From Clostridia bacterium (GTDB lineage Bacteria; Bacillota; Clostridia; Monoglobales; Firm-18): a DNA stretch of 9,084 nt. The notes under the pieces are model-generated. The model searched no databases, was not told the DNA's origin, and worked only from the letters and a program-made list of their open reading frames with translations. The DNA lies in the NCBI GenBank assembly GCA_017408205.1, contig JAFQVC010000184.1, positions 1 to 9,084 of the forward strand. The letters run 5' to 3'. Numbering within the stretch: the first letter of the stretch is position 1; the number at the start of each line of letters is the position of its first letter. The translations under genes and the position numbers were made by a program. This document shows positions 1 to 7,331 of the stretch, in pieces.

Positions 1-704
1 AGTCCCTCGCTTCCGCCAAAAGCGTAAGACAAAAGACCTGTAACACCTATAAATACTACAGGTATTCTCCAGGAAATTACTTTTCTTATAAGCAAATATA
101 AGAAGCCAATAAGAAGTGCAAGAGCAGAAACTTCACCTATACATCCTGAAACATTACCCAAAAACAACTGCATATTTGTAGGAATGTCACCCTCAAGACC
201 GTTTTTAACAATACTTAGGGCTGTAGGAGAAGTAACCGCATCAATTTTAGAAATTAACGGTATTTTTGAAAAGGGCTCTGCAAAAGCAATCATTCGTGTC
301 GGCCATGACGCCATCAAAAAAACACGTGCCGCAAGAGCGGGGTTAACAAAATTCTGTCCCAGTCCGCCGAAAAATGCTTTAACTATAATCATCATAAAGA
401 ACGAACCTGCAGCGCACATCCATAATGGCGCAGTTGGCGGTAAGTTAAAACCAAGCAAAACGCCTGATACAACTGCACTTAAATCTCCTATTGTTGTGGG
501 GAGTTTCATTAACTTTGTCCACAAATATTCAAACAGTACCGCAAAAATGGTACAAGTTGCAACAACAAGTACTGCTCTGTACCCAAAAACATAAGCACCT
601 ACAAGCATTGCAGGCATAAGTGCAATAATTACGTCTAACATTATAATACTTGTGTCATTTTTTGTACTTATATGGGGAGGTGCTGAAACTTTTAACAAAC
701 TCAT
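1..704 (-). CDS. rnfD: RnfD, membrane subunit D of the Rnf ferredoxin:NAD+ oxidoreductase (partial, C-terminus outside window)
   Basis: This is an integral membrane subunit of the Rnf complex, which couples electron transfer from reduced ferredoxin to NAD+ with ion export. Translating the minus strand from the ATG at 704-702 gives 234 complete codons with no stop before the window edge; full RnfD proteins are around 310 residues, so about a quarter is missing. Visible family landmarks are several hydrophobic helices (about residues 20-60, 75-112 and 185-225), the conserved stretch GGLGQNFVNPALAARVF at about 113-129, and DAVTSPTAL at 155-163, whose Thr161 aligns with the threonine that carries covalent FMN in this family. 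The start overlaps the rnfC stop by one base (TAATG), so translation is probably coupled. A weak GGAAGG-like site lies upstream inside rnfC. The order rnfC-rnfD is the one usual in clostridia, so rnfG, E, A and B probably follow outside the window. Confidence 0.95.
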   Translation of the reverse strand, partial: MSLLKVSAPPHISTKNDTSIIMLDVIIALMPAMLVGAYVFGYRAVLVVATCTIFAVLFEYLWTKLMKLPTTIGDLSAVVSGVLLGFNLPPTAPLWMCAAGSFFMMIIVKAFFGGLGQNFVNPALAARVFLMASWPTRMIAFAEPFSKIPLISKIDAVTSPTALSIVKNGLEGDIPTNMQLFLGNVSGCIGEVSALALLIGFLYLLIRKVISWRIPVVFIGVTGLLSYAFGGSEG

Positions 705-2023
705 TATTTTTTACCTGCCTTCCCAATTTTTAATTTTGCCACTCTTATATACTGAAGCGGATTCTGATGTCCGGGGCAAAGATACGAACACGCCCCGCAC
801 TCAATACAGTCCATTACATTTAATTCTTTCATTTTTTCTATATCGTCTTTTTTACCGTATGCACCAAGTAAAAGGGGCTGTAAAAACATAGGACACGCTT
901 CCACACATTTTCCGCATCTCATACACTTGCTTGACGCGGTCTCGCGAAGTGCTTCGTCAGTAAAAGATAAAATTGCACCTGTTCCTTTGATAATCGGAAC
1001 ATCAGTATTTGAAACGGCAGTTCCCATCATAGGTCCGCCAAGGATAATCTTTGAAGGCTCCTTTTTAAAACCTCCAGCACATTCTATTATGAAACTAACG
1101 GGAGTTCCTGTTCTTACTTTGTAATTCTTGTTGTTTTCTACAGCATCTCCGCCCACAGTAACAATTCTGCTTATAAGAGGCATACCTGTTGTAACTGCAG
1201 TATTAATGGCATTTGCAGTATCTGTGTTAATAACAACACAGCCAACACTTGAGGGAAGTCCACCGGATGGTACAGTTCTTCCCGTAACTGCTTTAATTAT
1301 GTGTTTTTCAGAGCCCTGAGGGTACTTTGTTTTAAGAGGTACAACTGTAATTCCCTCATATTCTTTTGCACACTCGCGCATTTTCTCTATAGCATCGGGC
1401 TTGTTGTCCTCTATTGCAACATACCCTTTATTTACTCCCAGTGCTTTCATAGCAATTTTAAGACCGTCAAGAACTCCTCTGGTGTTTTCCACAAGCACTC
1501 TGTGGTCAGAAGTAAGGTACGGCTCACATTCCGCACCGTTTACTATTACACAGTCAACCTCTCCGTCTTTCGGAGGCATAAGTTTTATGTAAGTGGGGAA
1601 AGTTGCTCCGCCCATACCTACGATACCTGCTTCTTTTACAATGTCAACTATCTCGGCAGGTGTTAACTGTTCCAGCGGTTTATTGGGCTTAATGCCCTCA
1701 TAAACTTTGTACTCACCGTCATTTTCCACTACTATTGTCATTACCTCAGTACCGTTTGGATGTGGATAGGGTTTGATGGCGGTAACTGTTCCTGAAACGG
1801 AACTGTGAATGTTTGCAGAAACAAATCCACCTGCTTTTGCTATAATCTGACCGCAAAAAACTTTGTCCCCCACATTCACAACGGGCTCGGCAAAAGCGCC
1901 TATATGTTGTGACAACGGGTAGAACATTTCTTTTGCTCCGTCTAATACTTCTATCGGAATATTTTTAGAATACTGCTTGTTATAGGGTGGATGAATACCA
2001 CCTTTGAATGTTTTTCCTCCCAA
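704..2023 (-). CDS. rnfC: RnfC, NADH/FMN-binding Fe-S subunit C of the Rnf complex
   Basis: RnfC is the peripheral subunit where electrons reach NAD+ in the Rnf ion pump. I place the start at a TTG (2023-2021), giving 439 residues: an ideal AAAGGAGG site (2039-2032) sits 8 bases before it, and the product then begins GGKTFKGGIHPP, the usual RnfC N-terminus. The longer reading from a TTG at 2053 runs through this ribosome site and adds ten residues unlike the family. Numbered from the TTG, the nucleotide-binding motif GIVGMGGATFPT is at 133-144 and GAECEPYLTSDHR at 163-175. Two four-cysteine clusters, CMRCGKCVEACP (Cys367, 370, 373, 377) and CIECGACSYLCP (Cys406, 409, 412, 416), fit two [4Fe-4S] centres. 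The tail is lysine-rich. It is the first gene of the operon, read from its own promoter, and overlaps rnfD by one base. Family assignment is secure; the exact start is inferred from the ribosome site. Confidence 0.96.
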   Translation of the reverse strand: MGGKTFKGGIHPPYNKQYSKNIPIEVLDGAKEMFYPLSQHIGAFAEPVVNVGDKVFCGQIIAKAGGFVSANIHSSVSGTVTAIKPYPHPNGTEVMTIVVENDGEYKVYEGIKPNKPLEQLTPAEIVDIVKEAGIVGMGGATFPTYIKLMPPKDGEVDCVIVNGAECEPYLTSDHRVLVENTRGVLDGLKIAMKALGVNKGYVAIEDNKPDAIEKMRECAKEYEGITVVPLKTKYPQGSEKHIIKAVTGRTVPSGGLPSSVGCVVINTDTANAINTAVTTGMPLISRIVTVGGDAVENNKNYKVRTGTPVSFIIECAGGFKKEPSKIILGGPMMGTAVSNTDVPIIKGTGAILSFTDEALRETASSKCMRCGKCVEACPMFLQPLLLGAYGKKDDIEKMKELNVMDCIECGACSYLCPGHQNPLQYIRVAKLKIGKAGKK

Positions 2024-2031
2024 AAAGGATA

Positions 2032-2039
2032 CCTCCTTT
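2032..2039 (-). promoter_or_regulatory. Ribosome binding site that fixes the rnfC start
   Basis: On the minus strand AAAGGAGG is followed by the 8-base spacer TATCCTTT and then TTG at 2023-2021. The match to the 16S rRNA anti-Shine-Dalgarno is nearly complete and the spacing is optimal, so it selects the TTG over the in-frame TTG at 2053, which lies upstream of the site and has no comparable site of its own. Confidence 0.85.
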
Positions 2040-2061
2040 ATGTAAAAATACAATTACAAGT

Positions 2062-2090
2062 ATTATACTATATTTTGGTGAAAAAAACAA
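2062..2090 (-). promoter_or_regulatory. Promoter of the rnf operon
   Basis: The minus strand carries TTGTTT (2090-2085), a 17-base spacer and a perfect TATAAT (2067-2062). This fits a sigma-A housekeeping promoter, with transcription expected to begin near 2055 and a leader of about 32 bases before the TTG start of rnfC. The -10 lies within an inverted repeat AGTAT-T-ATACT (2059-2069), which could be an operator or could be a by-product of an AT-rich promoter. No match to the clostridial Rex operator consensus was seen by eye. Confidence 0.7.
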
Positions 2091-2109
2091 CAGTATTTTC
2101 AAATTTCTC

Positions 2110-2138
2110 TTTTCAAACTGCATATACTGTAGTATAAT
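2110..2138 (+). promoter_or_regulatory. Promoter of the mecA-like to ferredoxin cluster
   Basis: TTTTCA (2110-2115), a 17-base spacer and a perfect TATAAT (2133-2138) lie just before the MecA-like gene. The -35 matches consensus at four of six bases. Expected initiation is near 2145, inside the AGGGAGGG ribosome site and only about ten bases before the preferred ATG, so the mRNA would be nearly leaderless. The -10 overlaps the inverted repeat TATACT-GT-AGTATA (2123-2136). It is back-to-back with the rnf promoter, with about 19 bases between the two -35 boxes. Confidence 0.55.
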
Positions 2139-2154
2139 ATAGGGAGGGATGCTG

Positions 2155-2703
2155 ATGAAAGTCGAAAAACTTTCGTACAACAGAATAAAAATAACCCTTA
2201 CATACGATGAATTGGCAGATTACGACATAGATTGCAACGAAATTTTAAGCAACTACAATCTTGCTTATGATTTCATTGATTATCTTATAAACGACACCGA
2301 CTACAACCTTGACTTTTTAAAGGGAGACAGCAAGTTAAAGGTGGAAATACAAAAAGGCAGGGATTTTGTACTGTTTATAACCAAAATGGACACTGTTCCC
2401 GAAAAAATTATGGTATATAAATTCCCCTGCATTAAAGATGCGGTAATGGGATGCAAACGGATAGAGGTGTACTTTTCAGGCACCAGCAGTTTATACAAAT
2501 ACAAAAATAACTATTACCTGTCTTTAAAAGGCGTCAATCACTTTGTTTCGGAGGATTGCGAAACCCTTATGTGCGACTACGGGGACAGAATAAAACGTGG
2601 AAACGAATTTGAAGGAGTACTTGCAGAGAACGGAGAATACTTAATTAAAGATAAAGCAGTTACCATTCTTTGCAACTTTTTTGACTATGAGTATAAAGAG
2701 TAA
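2155..2703 (+). CDS. mecA: MecA-like adaptor protein (ClpC-associated family)
   Basis: The 182-residue product resembles MecA, the adaptor that in Bacillus delivers substrates such as ComK to the ClpC AAA+ unfoldase and helps assemble the ClpCP protease. The N-terminal third (KVEKLSYNRIKITLTYDEL followed by an acidic helical stretch and LKVEIQKGRDFVLFITK) follows the substrate-binding domain of MecA. The C-terminal half, with an EKIMVYKF strand, a region matching the YKYKNNYYLSL pattern, and an acidic end, corresponds to the ClpC-binding domain. MecA proteins are usually about 190-240 residues, so this is a short member with a reduced linker. Two in-frame ATGs compete (2149 and 2155); AGGGAGGG at 2141-2148 gives correct spacing only to 2155. 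It is first in the cluster and its end overlaps the next gene by 17 bases. The family call comes from recognised sequence pattern, not alignment, and the substrate is unknown. Confidence 0.75.
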   Translation: MKVEKLSYNRIKITLTYDELADYDIDCNEILSNYNLAYDFIDYLINDTDYNLDFLKGDSKLKVEIQKGRDFVLFITKMDTVPEKIMVYKFPCIKDAVMGCKRIEVYFSGTSSLYKYKNNYYLSLKGVNHFVSEDCETLMCDYGDRIKRGNEFEGVLAENGEYLIKDKAVTILCNFFDYEYKE

Positions 2704-3946
2704 TACAAAAAAAATACTGAATAAAAAATCTGCACGGTTTTGTATGCCCGGACACAAGGGAAAACTGTCCTTTTACGACATAACGGAAATTGACGGTGCT
2801 GACAATCTTGCAGACCCAAAAGAAGAAATACTTTGTGCACAGAAAAACATTTCTGATATTTACGGCAGCAAGTGCAGTTTTATATCTGTAAACGGCTCTA
2901 CGGGGGCAATTTTAGCATCTGTTCTTGCCACCTGCAAAAACAGTGAAATAATAATGGACAGACAGTGCCATATTTCTGCAATAAACGGTGTTATTTTAAG
3001 CCGTGCCGTACCTCATTTCATATACCCTGAAACACATAGTTTTTTTGGCGTAGGTATGGGTATAACACCTGCAGGGGTAAAAGAAGCAATAGAAAAGCAC
3101 CCCAACTCCAAGGCGGTATTTATTACTTCCCCAACCTACTACGGAGTGTGCAGTAACATAAAAGAGATATGCGAAATTGCCCACAAACACAAAATTCCCG
3201 TTATTGTTGACGGTGCTCACGGAGCACATTTCGCTTTTGATAACAGTTTGCCACAATGCGGTGTGGAGGCTGGTGCGGACATTGTAATTCACAGTACCCA
3301 CAAAACATTAAACTGCTTAACACAGGGGGCAATAGTACATATAAGCGGTAATCTTGTTGATTGCGAACATTTTAAAAAGCATCTTAATATGGTGCAGACC
3401 ACAAGTCCCTCTTATCTTTTGATGCAGTCAGTAGAGCAGTCAATATATGATGCAAAAAAATGTGACTACAAAAAACTGATTGAAATATGCGAAGAGATAC
3501 GGCAAAAAAGTAAACTTAAAACCCTTTGCGACGGTTTTTATGATTATGATAAAACACGGCTTGTTTTTAACGGTAAAAATATTGATTTGCATTTTTCAGA
3601 AAAAAATATTATAATAGAGATGTACGATGGTTGCAATGCAGTTTTAATTCCTACACCTTATAACAAAAAAGCCGATTTTAAAATGCTTGTTGATTTTGTA
3701 TCACGTTGTAACGCAGAGCCAGTAGCAAGTACAGGAATTATTTATAAAACAAAAACTGCTATGGCACCCTATGAAGCGTATAATATGGAAACTGTAAGCG
3801 TTCCCAAAGAAAAAGCAATCGGAAGAATTTGTGCAGAAACCGTGTATAAACTTCCTCCCTGTATGCCTGTTTTGTGCCCGGGAGAAGTTATTACGGAAGA
3901 TGCAATAAATTATATAGACAAAAATGTTTTATGTATAAAAAATTAA
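2687..3946 (+). CDS. Orn/Lys/Arg decarboxylase-family PLP enzyme (YaaO-like)
   Basis: This is a fold-type I PLP enzyme of the ornithine/lysine/arginine decarboxylase family, cytoplasmic, and probably acting on a basic amino acid; the substrate cannot be told from sequence alone. Counting from the preferred ATG, the family N-terminal motif FCMPGHKG is near residues 18-25, DGAHGAH with the PLP-binding Asp175 near 175-181, and STHKTL with the Schiff-base Lys206 near 203-208. The C-terminal motif PPCMPVLCPGE is present, so this 419-residue form looks complete though shorter than the roughly 480 residues of Bacillus YaaO. The start lies inside the end of the MecA-like gene (17-base overlap) with no visible ribosome site; a TTG at 2681 in the same frame is the alternative. 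Translation is therefore probably coupled to the upstream gene. It ends 15 bases before darA, as in the yaaO neighbourhood. Confidence 0.85.
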   Translation: MSIKSNTKKILNKKSARFCMPGHKGKLSFYDITEIDGADNLADPKEEILCAQKNISDIYGSKCSFISVNGSTGAILASVLATCKNSEIIMDRQCHISAINGVILSRAVPHFIYPETHSFFGVGMGITPAGVKEAIEKHPNSKAVFITSPTYYGVCSNIKEICEIAHKHKIPVIVDGAHGAHFAFDNSLPQCGVEAGADIVIHSTHKTLNCLTQGAIVHISGNLVDCEHFKKHLNMVQTTSPSYLLMQSVEQSIYDAKKCDYKKLIEICEEIRQKSKLKTLCDGFYDYDKTRLVFNGKNIDLHFSEKNIIIEMYDGCNAVLIPTPYNKKADFKMLVDFVSRCNAEPVASTGIIYKTKTAMAPYEAYNMETVSVPKEKAIGRICAETVYKLPPCMPVLCPGEVITEDAINYIDKNVLCIKN

Positions 3947-3961
3947 AAGGATGGTGTCATT

Positions 3962-4282
3962 ATGAAATTAATTATGGTAATCGTTCACGCAGAGGACAGT
4001 AACAAATTAGTTGACAAATTGGCAAAGAACAAAGTAAGAGTAACAAAACTTGCCTCAACAGGCGGATTTTTAAGAGCAGGTAACTGCACACTTTTAATCG
4101 GTACTGAAGAAGACAAAGTTGAAGAAATAATTGCTATAATCGAGGAAACTTGTCATTCAAGAAAAGAAACAATCACAGCCCCTGCTTACGGCTTTAACGC
4201 AGGTATCAGTATGCCTATGGAAGTTGTGGTAGGCGGTGCAACAATCTTTGTTGTTGATGTGGACCAGTTCAAGAAAATATGA
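3962..4282 (+). CDS. darA: DarA (PstA/YaaQ), PII-like cyclic-di-AMP receptor
   Basis: This small cytoplasmic protein belongs to the YaaQ/DarA family, trimeric PII-like proteins that bind the second messenger c-di-AMP; downstream partners are still poorly known. The 106-residue length matches the family (about 109). The start MKLIMVIVHAEDSNKLVDKL and the conserved TGGFLRAGN at 33-41, in the nucleotide-binding region of the family, identify it, with a glycine-rich C-terminal strand (VVVGGATIFVVDVDQF). An AAAAGGATGG-like ribosome site lies about 8 bases before the ATG. It follows the decarboxylase after 15 bases and its TGA overlaps the holB ATG (ATGA), so the three genes are very likely cotranscribed. 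In Bacillus, tmk lies between yaaO and yaaQ; here it is missing. Confidence 0.93.
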   Translation: MKLIMVIVHAEDSNKLVDKLAKNKVRVTKLASTGGFLRAGNCTLLIGTEEDKVEEIIAIIEETCHSRKETITAPAYGFNAGISMPMEVVVGGATIFVVDVDQFKKI

Positions 4283-5175
4283 GTTTTGAAAAATTATACG
4301 GACATAACAAAGTAAAACAACAATTAGAAGATATTTTAAATAGCGGTACATTATCCCACGCCTATATTTTTTCAGGTCCGAAAGGTGTGGGTAAATACGA
4401 TTTTGCAAAAGAATGGGCTAATATGATAACAGACGGACACGCCGCGGACATAAAAGAAGTAACAAACGAAAATTATGCTCCCGACAAAAAGACCGTCTCC
4501 CTGTCTGTAGATGCAGTAAGAAATGCAACTGCGGATATGTATTTAAAACCCTTTATCGCGGATAAAAGTGTTTATATTATACCCAAGGGTACAACTATGT
4601 CCATCCCCGCACAGAATGCACTGTTAAAAACCTTTGAAGAGCCACCCCGTTATTGCGTAATTATAATTGTTACGGATAATTACGAGGAACTTCTTCCCAC
4701 TATCCGCTCAAGAGCAGTAAATATCCGTTTCGGCAAACTTACCGAGCAGGAAATTTCAGGTTATTTAAAGGACAAAGGTTATAAATACAGTGACGTTATT
4801 ACCGCCCTTGCAGACGGCAGTATGAATAAAGCGGTAACCTTATGCGAAAACGAAGAAACCCTTGATTTATGCGAAAAAACCCTTGGTATGCTGTCCGATT
4901 TGTTTTATAAAAATGGCGATGCAAAATATCGGCTTATTAACTTTTTGCAACAAAACAAGGACAATATAAATGTAATTTTAGATACTTTTATTGTGTTTTT
5001 TCAACAATCGGTGTTGCAACTTTGCGAAAAAAATGTTACAATACCTTTTAGGGTGCCTGACGGCAAGACAAGTGCCCGTCTCATCGGTCATATTGAAAGG
5101 TGCCAGAAAGCCCTTAAAAGCAATGTTAATTATAATATGGCAATAAGCGAACTGGTGTTGGAATTAGCACAATAA
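4279..5175 (+). CDS. holB: DNA polymerase III delta' subunit (HolB), lacking the zinc module
   Basis: HolB is the delta' subunit of the clamp loader that places the sliding clamp on DNA. The 298-residue product has the AAA+ fold start (LYGHNKVKQQLEDIL), a P-loop GPKGVGKY (33-40) in which the usual Thr/Ser after Lys is Tyr, the conserved NALLKTFEEPP (113-123), and TIRSRA (141-146), the site of the arginine-finger SRC motif with Ala in place of Cys. A degenerate P-loop is normal for delta', which need not hydrolyse ATP. The four-cysteine zinc module normally following the first helices is absent: residues 41-75 hold no cysteine and the protein is about 30 residues shorter than usual. The start overlaps the darA stop by four bases, and the position between darA and ricT matches the Bacillus arrangement, supporting HolB over DnaX. 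Confidence 0.93.
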   Translation: MSFEKLYGHNKVKQQLEDILNSGTLSHAYIFSGPKGVGKYDFAKEWANMITDGHAADIKEVTNENYAPDKKTVSLSVDAVRNATADMYLKPFIADKSVYIIPKGTTMSIPAQNALLKTFEEPPRYCVIIIVTDNYEELLPTIRSRAVNIRFGKLTEQEISGYLKDKGYKYSDVITALADGSMNKAVTLCENEETLDLCEKTLGMLSDLFYKNGDAKYRLINFLQQNKDNINVILDTFIVFFQQSVLQLCEKNVTIPFRVPDGKTSARLIGHIERCQKALKSNVNYNMAISELVLELAQ

Positions 5176-5190
5176 CGGAAGGATGTAATT

Positions 5191-6060
5191 ATGGTAGAAA
5201 TAATCGGTGTCCGATTTAAAGAAGTTGGAAAAATATACTACTTTGACCCGACGAATATAAAATTCAAAATAGGCGATATGGCAATCGTGGAAACTTCAAG
5301 AGGCGTTGAAATAGGGGAAATCGCCCTTGACAACAGACCTGTTCCCGAAGAAGAACTTGTTTCTCCTCTTCGCCCTGTTATTCGTATGGCAACAAAGGAA
5401 GATATGCAAAAACTTTCTGAAATCGAGGAAAAGGAAAAAAAGGCCTTTGACCTTTGTCAGGAAAAAATAAAAGAGCATAAACTTGATATGACTTTAATCG
5501 ACGTGGAATACACTTTCGACTTAAGTAAAGTATTATTCTATTTCACTGCAGACGGAAGAGTAGATTTCCGTGAACTGGTTAAATCACTGGCAAGTATATT
5601 TAAAACAAGAATAGAACTTCGCCAGATAGGTGTACGTGACGAGGCAAAACTTTTAGGCGGTATCGGTATTTGCGGAAGACAACTTTGCTGTAAAACATTT
5701 TTAAACGATTTCCACCCCGTTTCAATCAAAATGGCAAAAGAACAGAATTTGTCACTTAATCCCACAAAGATTTCAGGTTGTTGCGGACGTTTAATGTGTT
5801 GTTTAAAATACGAAAACGACACTTATGAGGAAATGCTTAAATATGTCCCCAAGGTTGATGCAATAGTAAGCACCCCCGACGGAAAAGGCGTAGTTGTTGA
5901 CAACAACGTATTGTCAGGAATGATTAAAGTAAAACTTGAAGATTCAGATATTACTGTGCCGCAGACTTACAGTTATAAAGATGTAACCATCATTAAGGAT
6001 GCTGCTATTAAACTGACAAAAGAAGAAATCAAGGCACTAAAAGATTTGGAAGACAAATAG
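5191..6060 (+). CDS. ricT: RicT (YaaT), PSP1-domain Fe-S regulatory protein
   Basis: RicT is the PSP1-domain protein which in Bacillus works with RicA and RicF to bind Fe-S clusters and promote mRNA processing by RNase Y, affecting sporulation, competence and biofilm genes. The 289-residue product starts MVEIIGVRFKEVGKIYYFDP and has the PSP1 core to about residue 170. It carries the seven conserved cysteines of the family in ICGRQLCCKTF (Cys161, 166, 167) and SGCCGRLMCCLKYE (Cys197, 198, 203, 204). A GGAAGGATG ribosome site precedes the ATG, which is 15 bases after the holB stop. ricA and ricF are not in this window. The C-terminal lysine- and glutamate-rich tail is variable in the family. 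A hairpin follows the stop codon. Confidence 0.95.
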   Translation: MVEIIGVRFKEVGKIYYFDPTNIKFKIGDMAIVETSRGVEIGEIALDNRPVPEEELVSPLRPVIRMATKEDMQKLSEIEEKEKKAFDLCQEKIKEHKLDMTLIDVEYTFDLSKVLFYFTADGRVDFRELVKSLASIFKTRIELRQIGVRDEAKLLGGIGICGRQLCCKTFLNDFHPVSIKMAKEQNLSLNPTKISGCCGRLMCCLKYENDTYEEMLKYVPKVDAIVSTPDGKGVVVDNNVLSGMIKVKLEDSDITVPQTYSYKDVTIIKDAAIKLTKEEIKALKDLEDK

Positions 6061-6067
6061 GTATATA

Positions 6068-6299
<232 letters not shown>

Positions 6300-6309
6300 T
6301 ATAAATAAG

Positions 6310-6339
6310 AAAATCCACAACATAAGTTGCGGATTTTTT
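6310..6339. terminator. Bidirectional intrinsic terminator between the ferredoxin and SPFH genes
   Basis: AAAATCC (6310-6316), a mismatched A, CAAC, loop ATAA, GTTG, a mismatched C and GGATTTT (6331-6337) form an interrupted stem of 7 plus 4 pairs. On the plus strand it runs into TTTTTTATTTTA, and on the minus strand into TTTTCTTATTT. It lies 10 bases after the ferredoxin stop and just after the stop of the convergent SPFH gene, so it can end both transcripts. Confidence 0.8.
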
Positions 6340-6342
6340 ATT

Positions 6343-7287
6343 TTATTCACAGCAATAATCTATTTTTTCTTCAGGTATTTCTATTGTGCTGTCGGGATTT
6401 GTAGAATCTCCAAGACCTGTTGTTTCTGAAAACACAACATTTGATTTTGCCATATTTACGGTGTCTGTAGGAACAATGATTTTTGCGGCTTTACCGTCTG
6501 CCATAGCAATTAATGCCTCGTATTTTTTAAGTTCTAAAACTGCTTCGTCAACTGCGGCACGTTTTAGTGCTATAAGACCGTCTGCCTCTGCAGTTTTTGA
6601 AAGCAAAATTGCTTTTGCTTCACCCTCTGCTCTGGCAATTCTTGCATCTCTTTCACCCTCGGCTTCAAGTATCATTGCCTGTTTGTCACCCTCTGCGCGG
6701 GTTATGGCTGCGGCTTTATGTCCCTCTGCCTGAAGCATTGTTTCACGGCGATCACGTTCTGCTTTCATCTGCTTTTCCATAGCATTCTGAATTTCTGTGG
6801 GAGGAATAATGTTTTTAAGTTCAACTCTGTTTACCTTGATGCCCCATTTGTCTGTTGCCTCGTCCAGAATAGTTGTCATTTTTCCGTTAATAGTATCACG
6901 GGAGGTTAAAGTTCCGTCAAGTTCCAGTTCACCAACTAAGTTTCTTAATGTTGTTGCTGCAAGATTTTCAAGGGCAGAAATGGGATTTACCGCACCGTAA
7001 GCATAAAGTTTTGCATCAAATACCTCAAAATATATAACTGTGTCAATTTGCATAGTTACGTTATCTTTAGTAATAACGGGCTGTGGCGGTGAGTCAAGGT
7101 ACTGTTCTTTTAAAGTAACTCTTTTTGCAATTCTTTCTATAAAAGGTAACTTAATATGAATTCCCGCTGCCCATGTTGTTCTGTATTTTCCAAGCAACTC
7201 AATAACGTATTCGTGTGCCTGAGGCACAATTTTAATGTTGGGGATTATAACAACCGCAAGTATTACAAGTAAATAAATTAAAAACAT
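6343..7287 (-). CDS. SPFH/stomatin-like (QmcA/paraslipin) membrane protein
   Basis: A 314-residue member of the stomatin/prohibitin/flotillin/HflK superfamily, membrane scaffolds that form large ring-like oligomers and often associate with membrane proteases. Residues 1-16 form one hydrophobic N-terminal segment, followed by the SPFH domain (VPQAHEYVIELLGKYR near 21-36, then conserved LKEQYLDSPPQPVITKDNV near 59-77). From about 165 a long charged coiled coil contains AEG at 187, 198, 209 and 220, an exact 11-residue period. The C-terminus ends DYCCE, with two adjacent cysteines. A ribosome site, AAAGGA (7302-7297), precedes the ATG. It lies 44 bases after uppP, probably in one mRNA. Many homologues sit beside an nfeD gene, but none is seen here. 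The product is about the length of QmcA. The SPFH call is secure; the exact subfamily is less certain. Confidence 0.92.
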   Translation of the reverse strand: MFLIYLLVILAVVIIPNIKIVPQAHEYVIELLGKYRTTWAAGIHIKLPFIERIAKRVTLKEQYLDSPPQPVITKDNVTMQIDTVIYFEVFDAKLYAYGAVNPISALENLAATTLRNLVGELELDGTLTSRDTINGKMTTILDEATDKWGIKVNRVELKNIIPPTEIQNAMEKQMKAERDRRETMLQAEGHKAAAITRAEGDKQAMILEAEGERDARIARAEGEAKAILLSKTAEADGLIALKRAAVDEAVLELKKYEALIAMADGKAAKIIVPTDTVNMAKSNVVFSETTGLGDSTNPDSTIEIPEEKIDYCCE

Positions 7288-7331
7288 ATTTTCTCTTCCT
7301 TTCTCTTTTTTATTATTTTCCCTCTCACACT

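Noticed and set aside
184..594. 136-codon plus-strand open frame
   Set aside because: It lies opposite rnfD, whose translation shows strong family motifs over the same bases. The plus frame has no recognisable domain or ribosome site.
2024..2053. Ten-residue N-terminal extension of RnfC from a TTG at 2053
   Set aside because: It would read through the ideal AAAGGAGG site and adds residues unlike RnfC; it also begins close to the predicted transcription start.
2085..2115. Rex-type redox operator between the divergent promoters
   Set aside because: By eye there is no TTGTTAA-TTAACAA-type palindrome; only a TTG followed by a T-run is present.
3587..3615. Promoter-like TTGCAT, 17 bases, TATAAT inside the decarboxylase gene
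   Set aside because: The -35 matches only three of six bases and the stretch is A-rich coding sequence. It could drive darA-holB-ricT, but it is no better than expected by chance in AT-rich DNA.
5538..5822. Minus-strand open frame of 94 codons within ricT
   Set aside because: It is the complement of the conserved cysteine-rich PSP1 region and has no family resemblance or ribosome site.
6386..6733. 115-codon plus-strand frame rich in Ala and Ser
   Set aside because: It is a shadow of the alanine- and glutamate-rich SPFH coiled coil; its repeats mirror the 33-bp period of the real gene.
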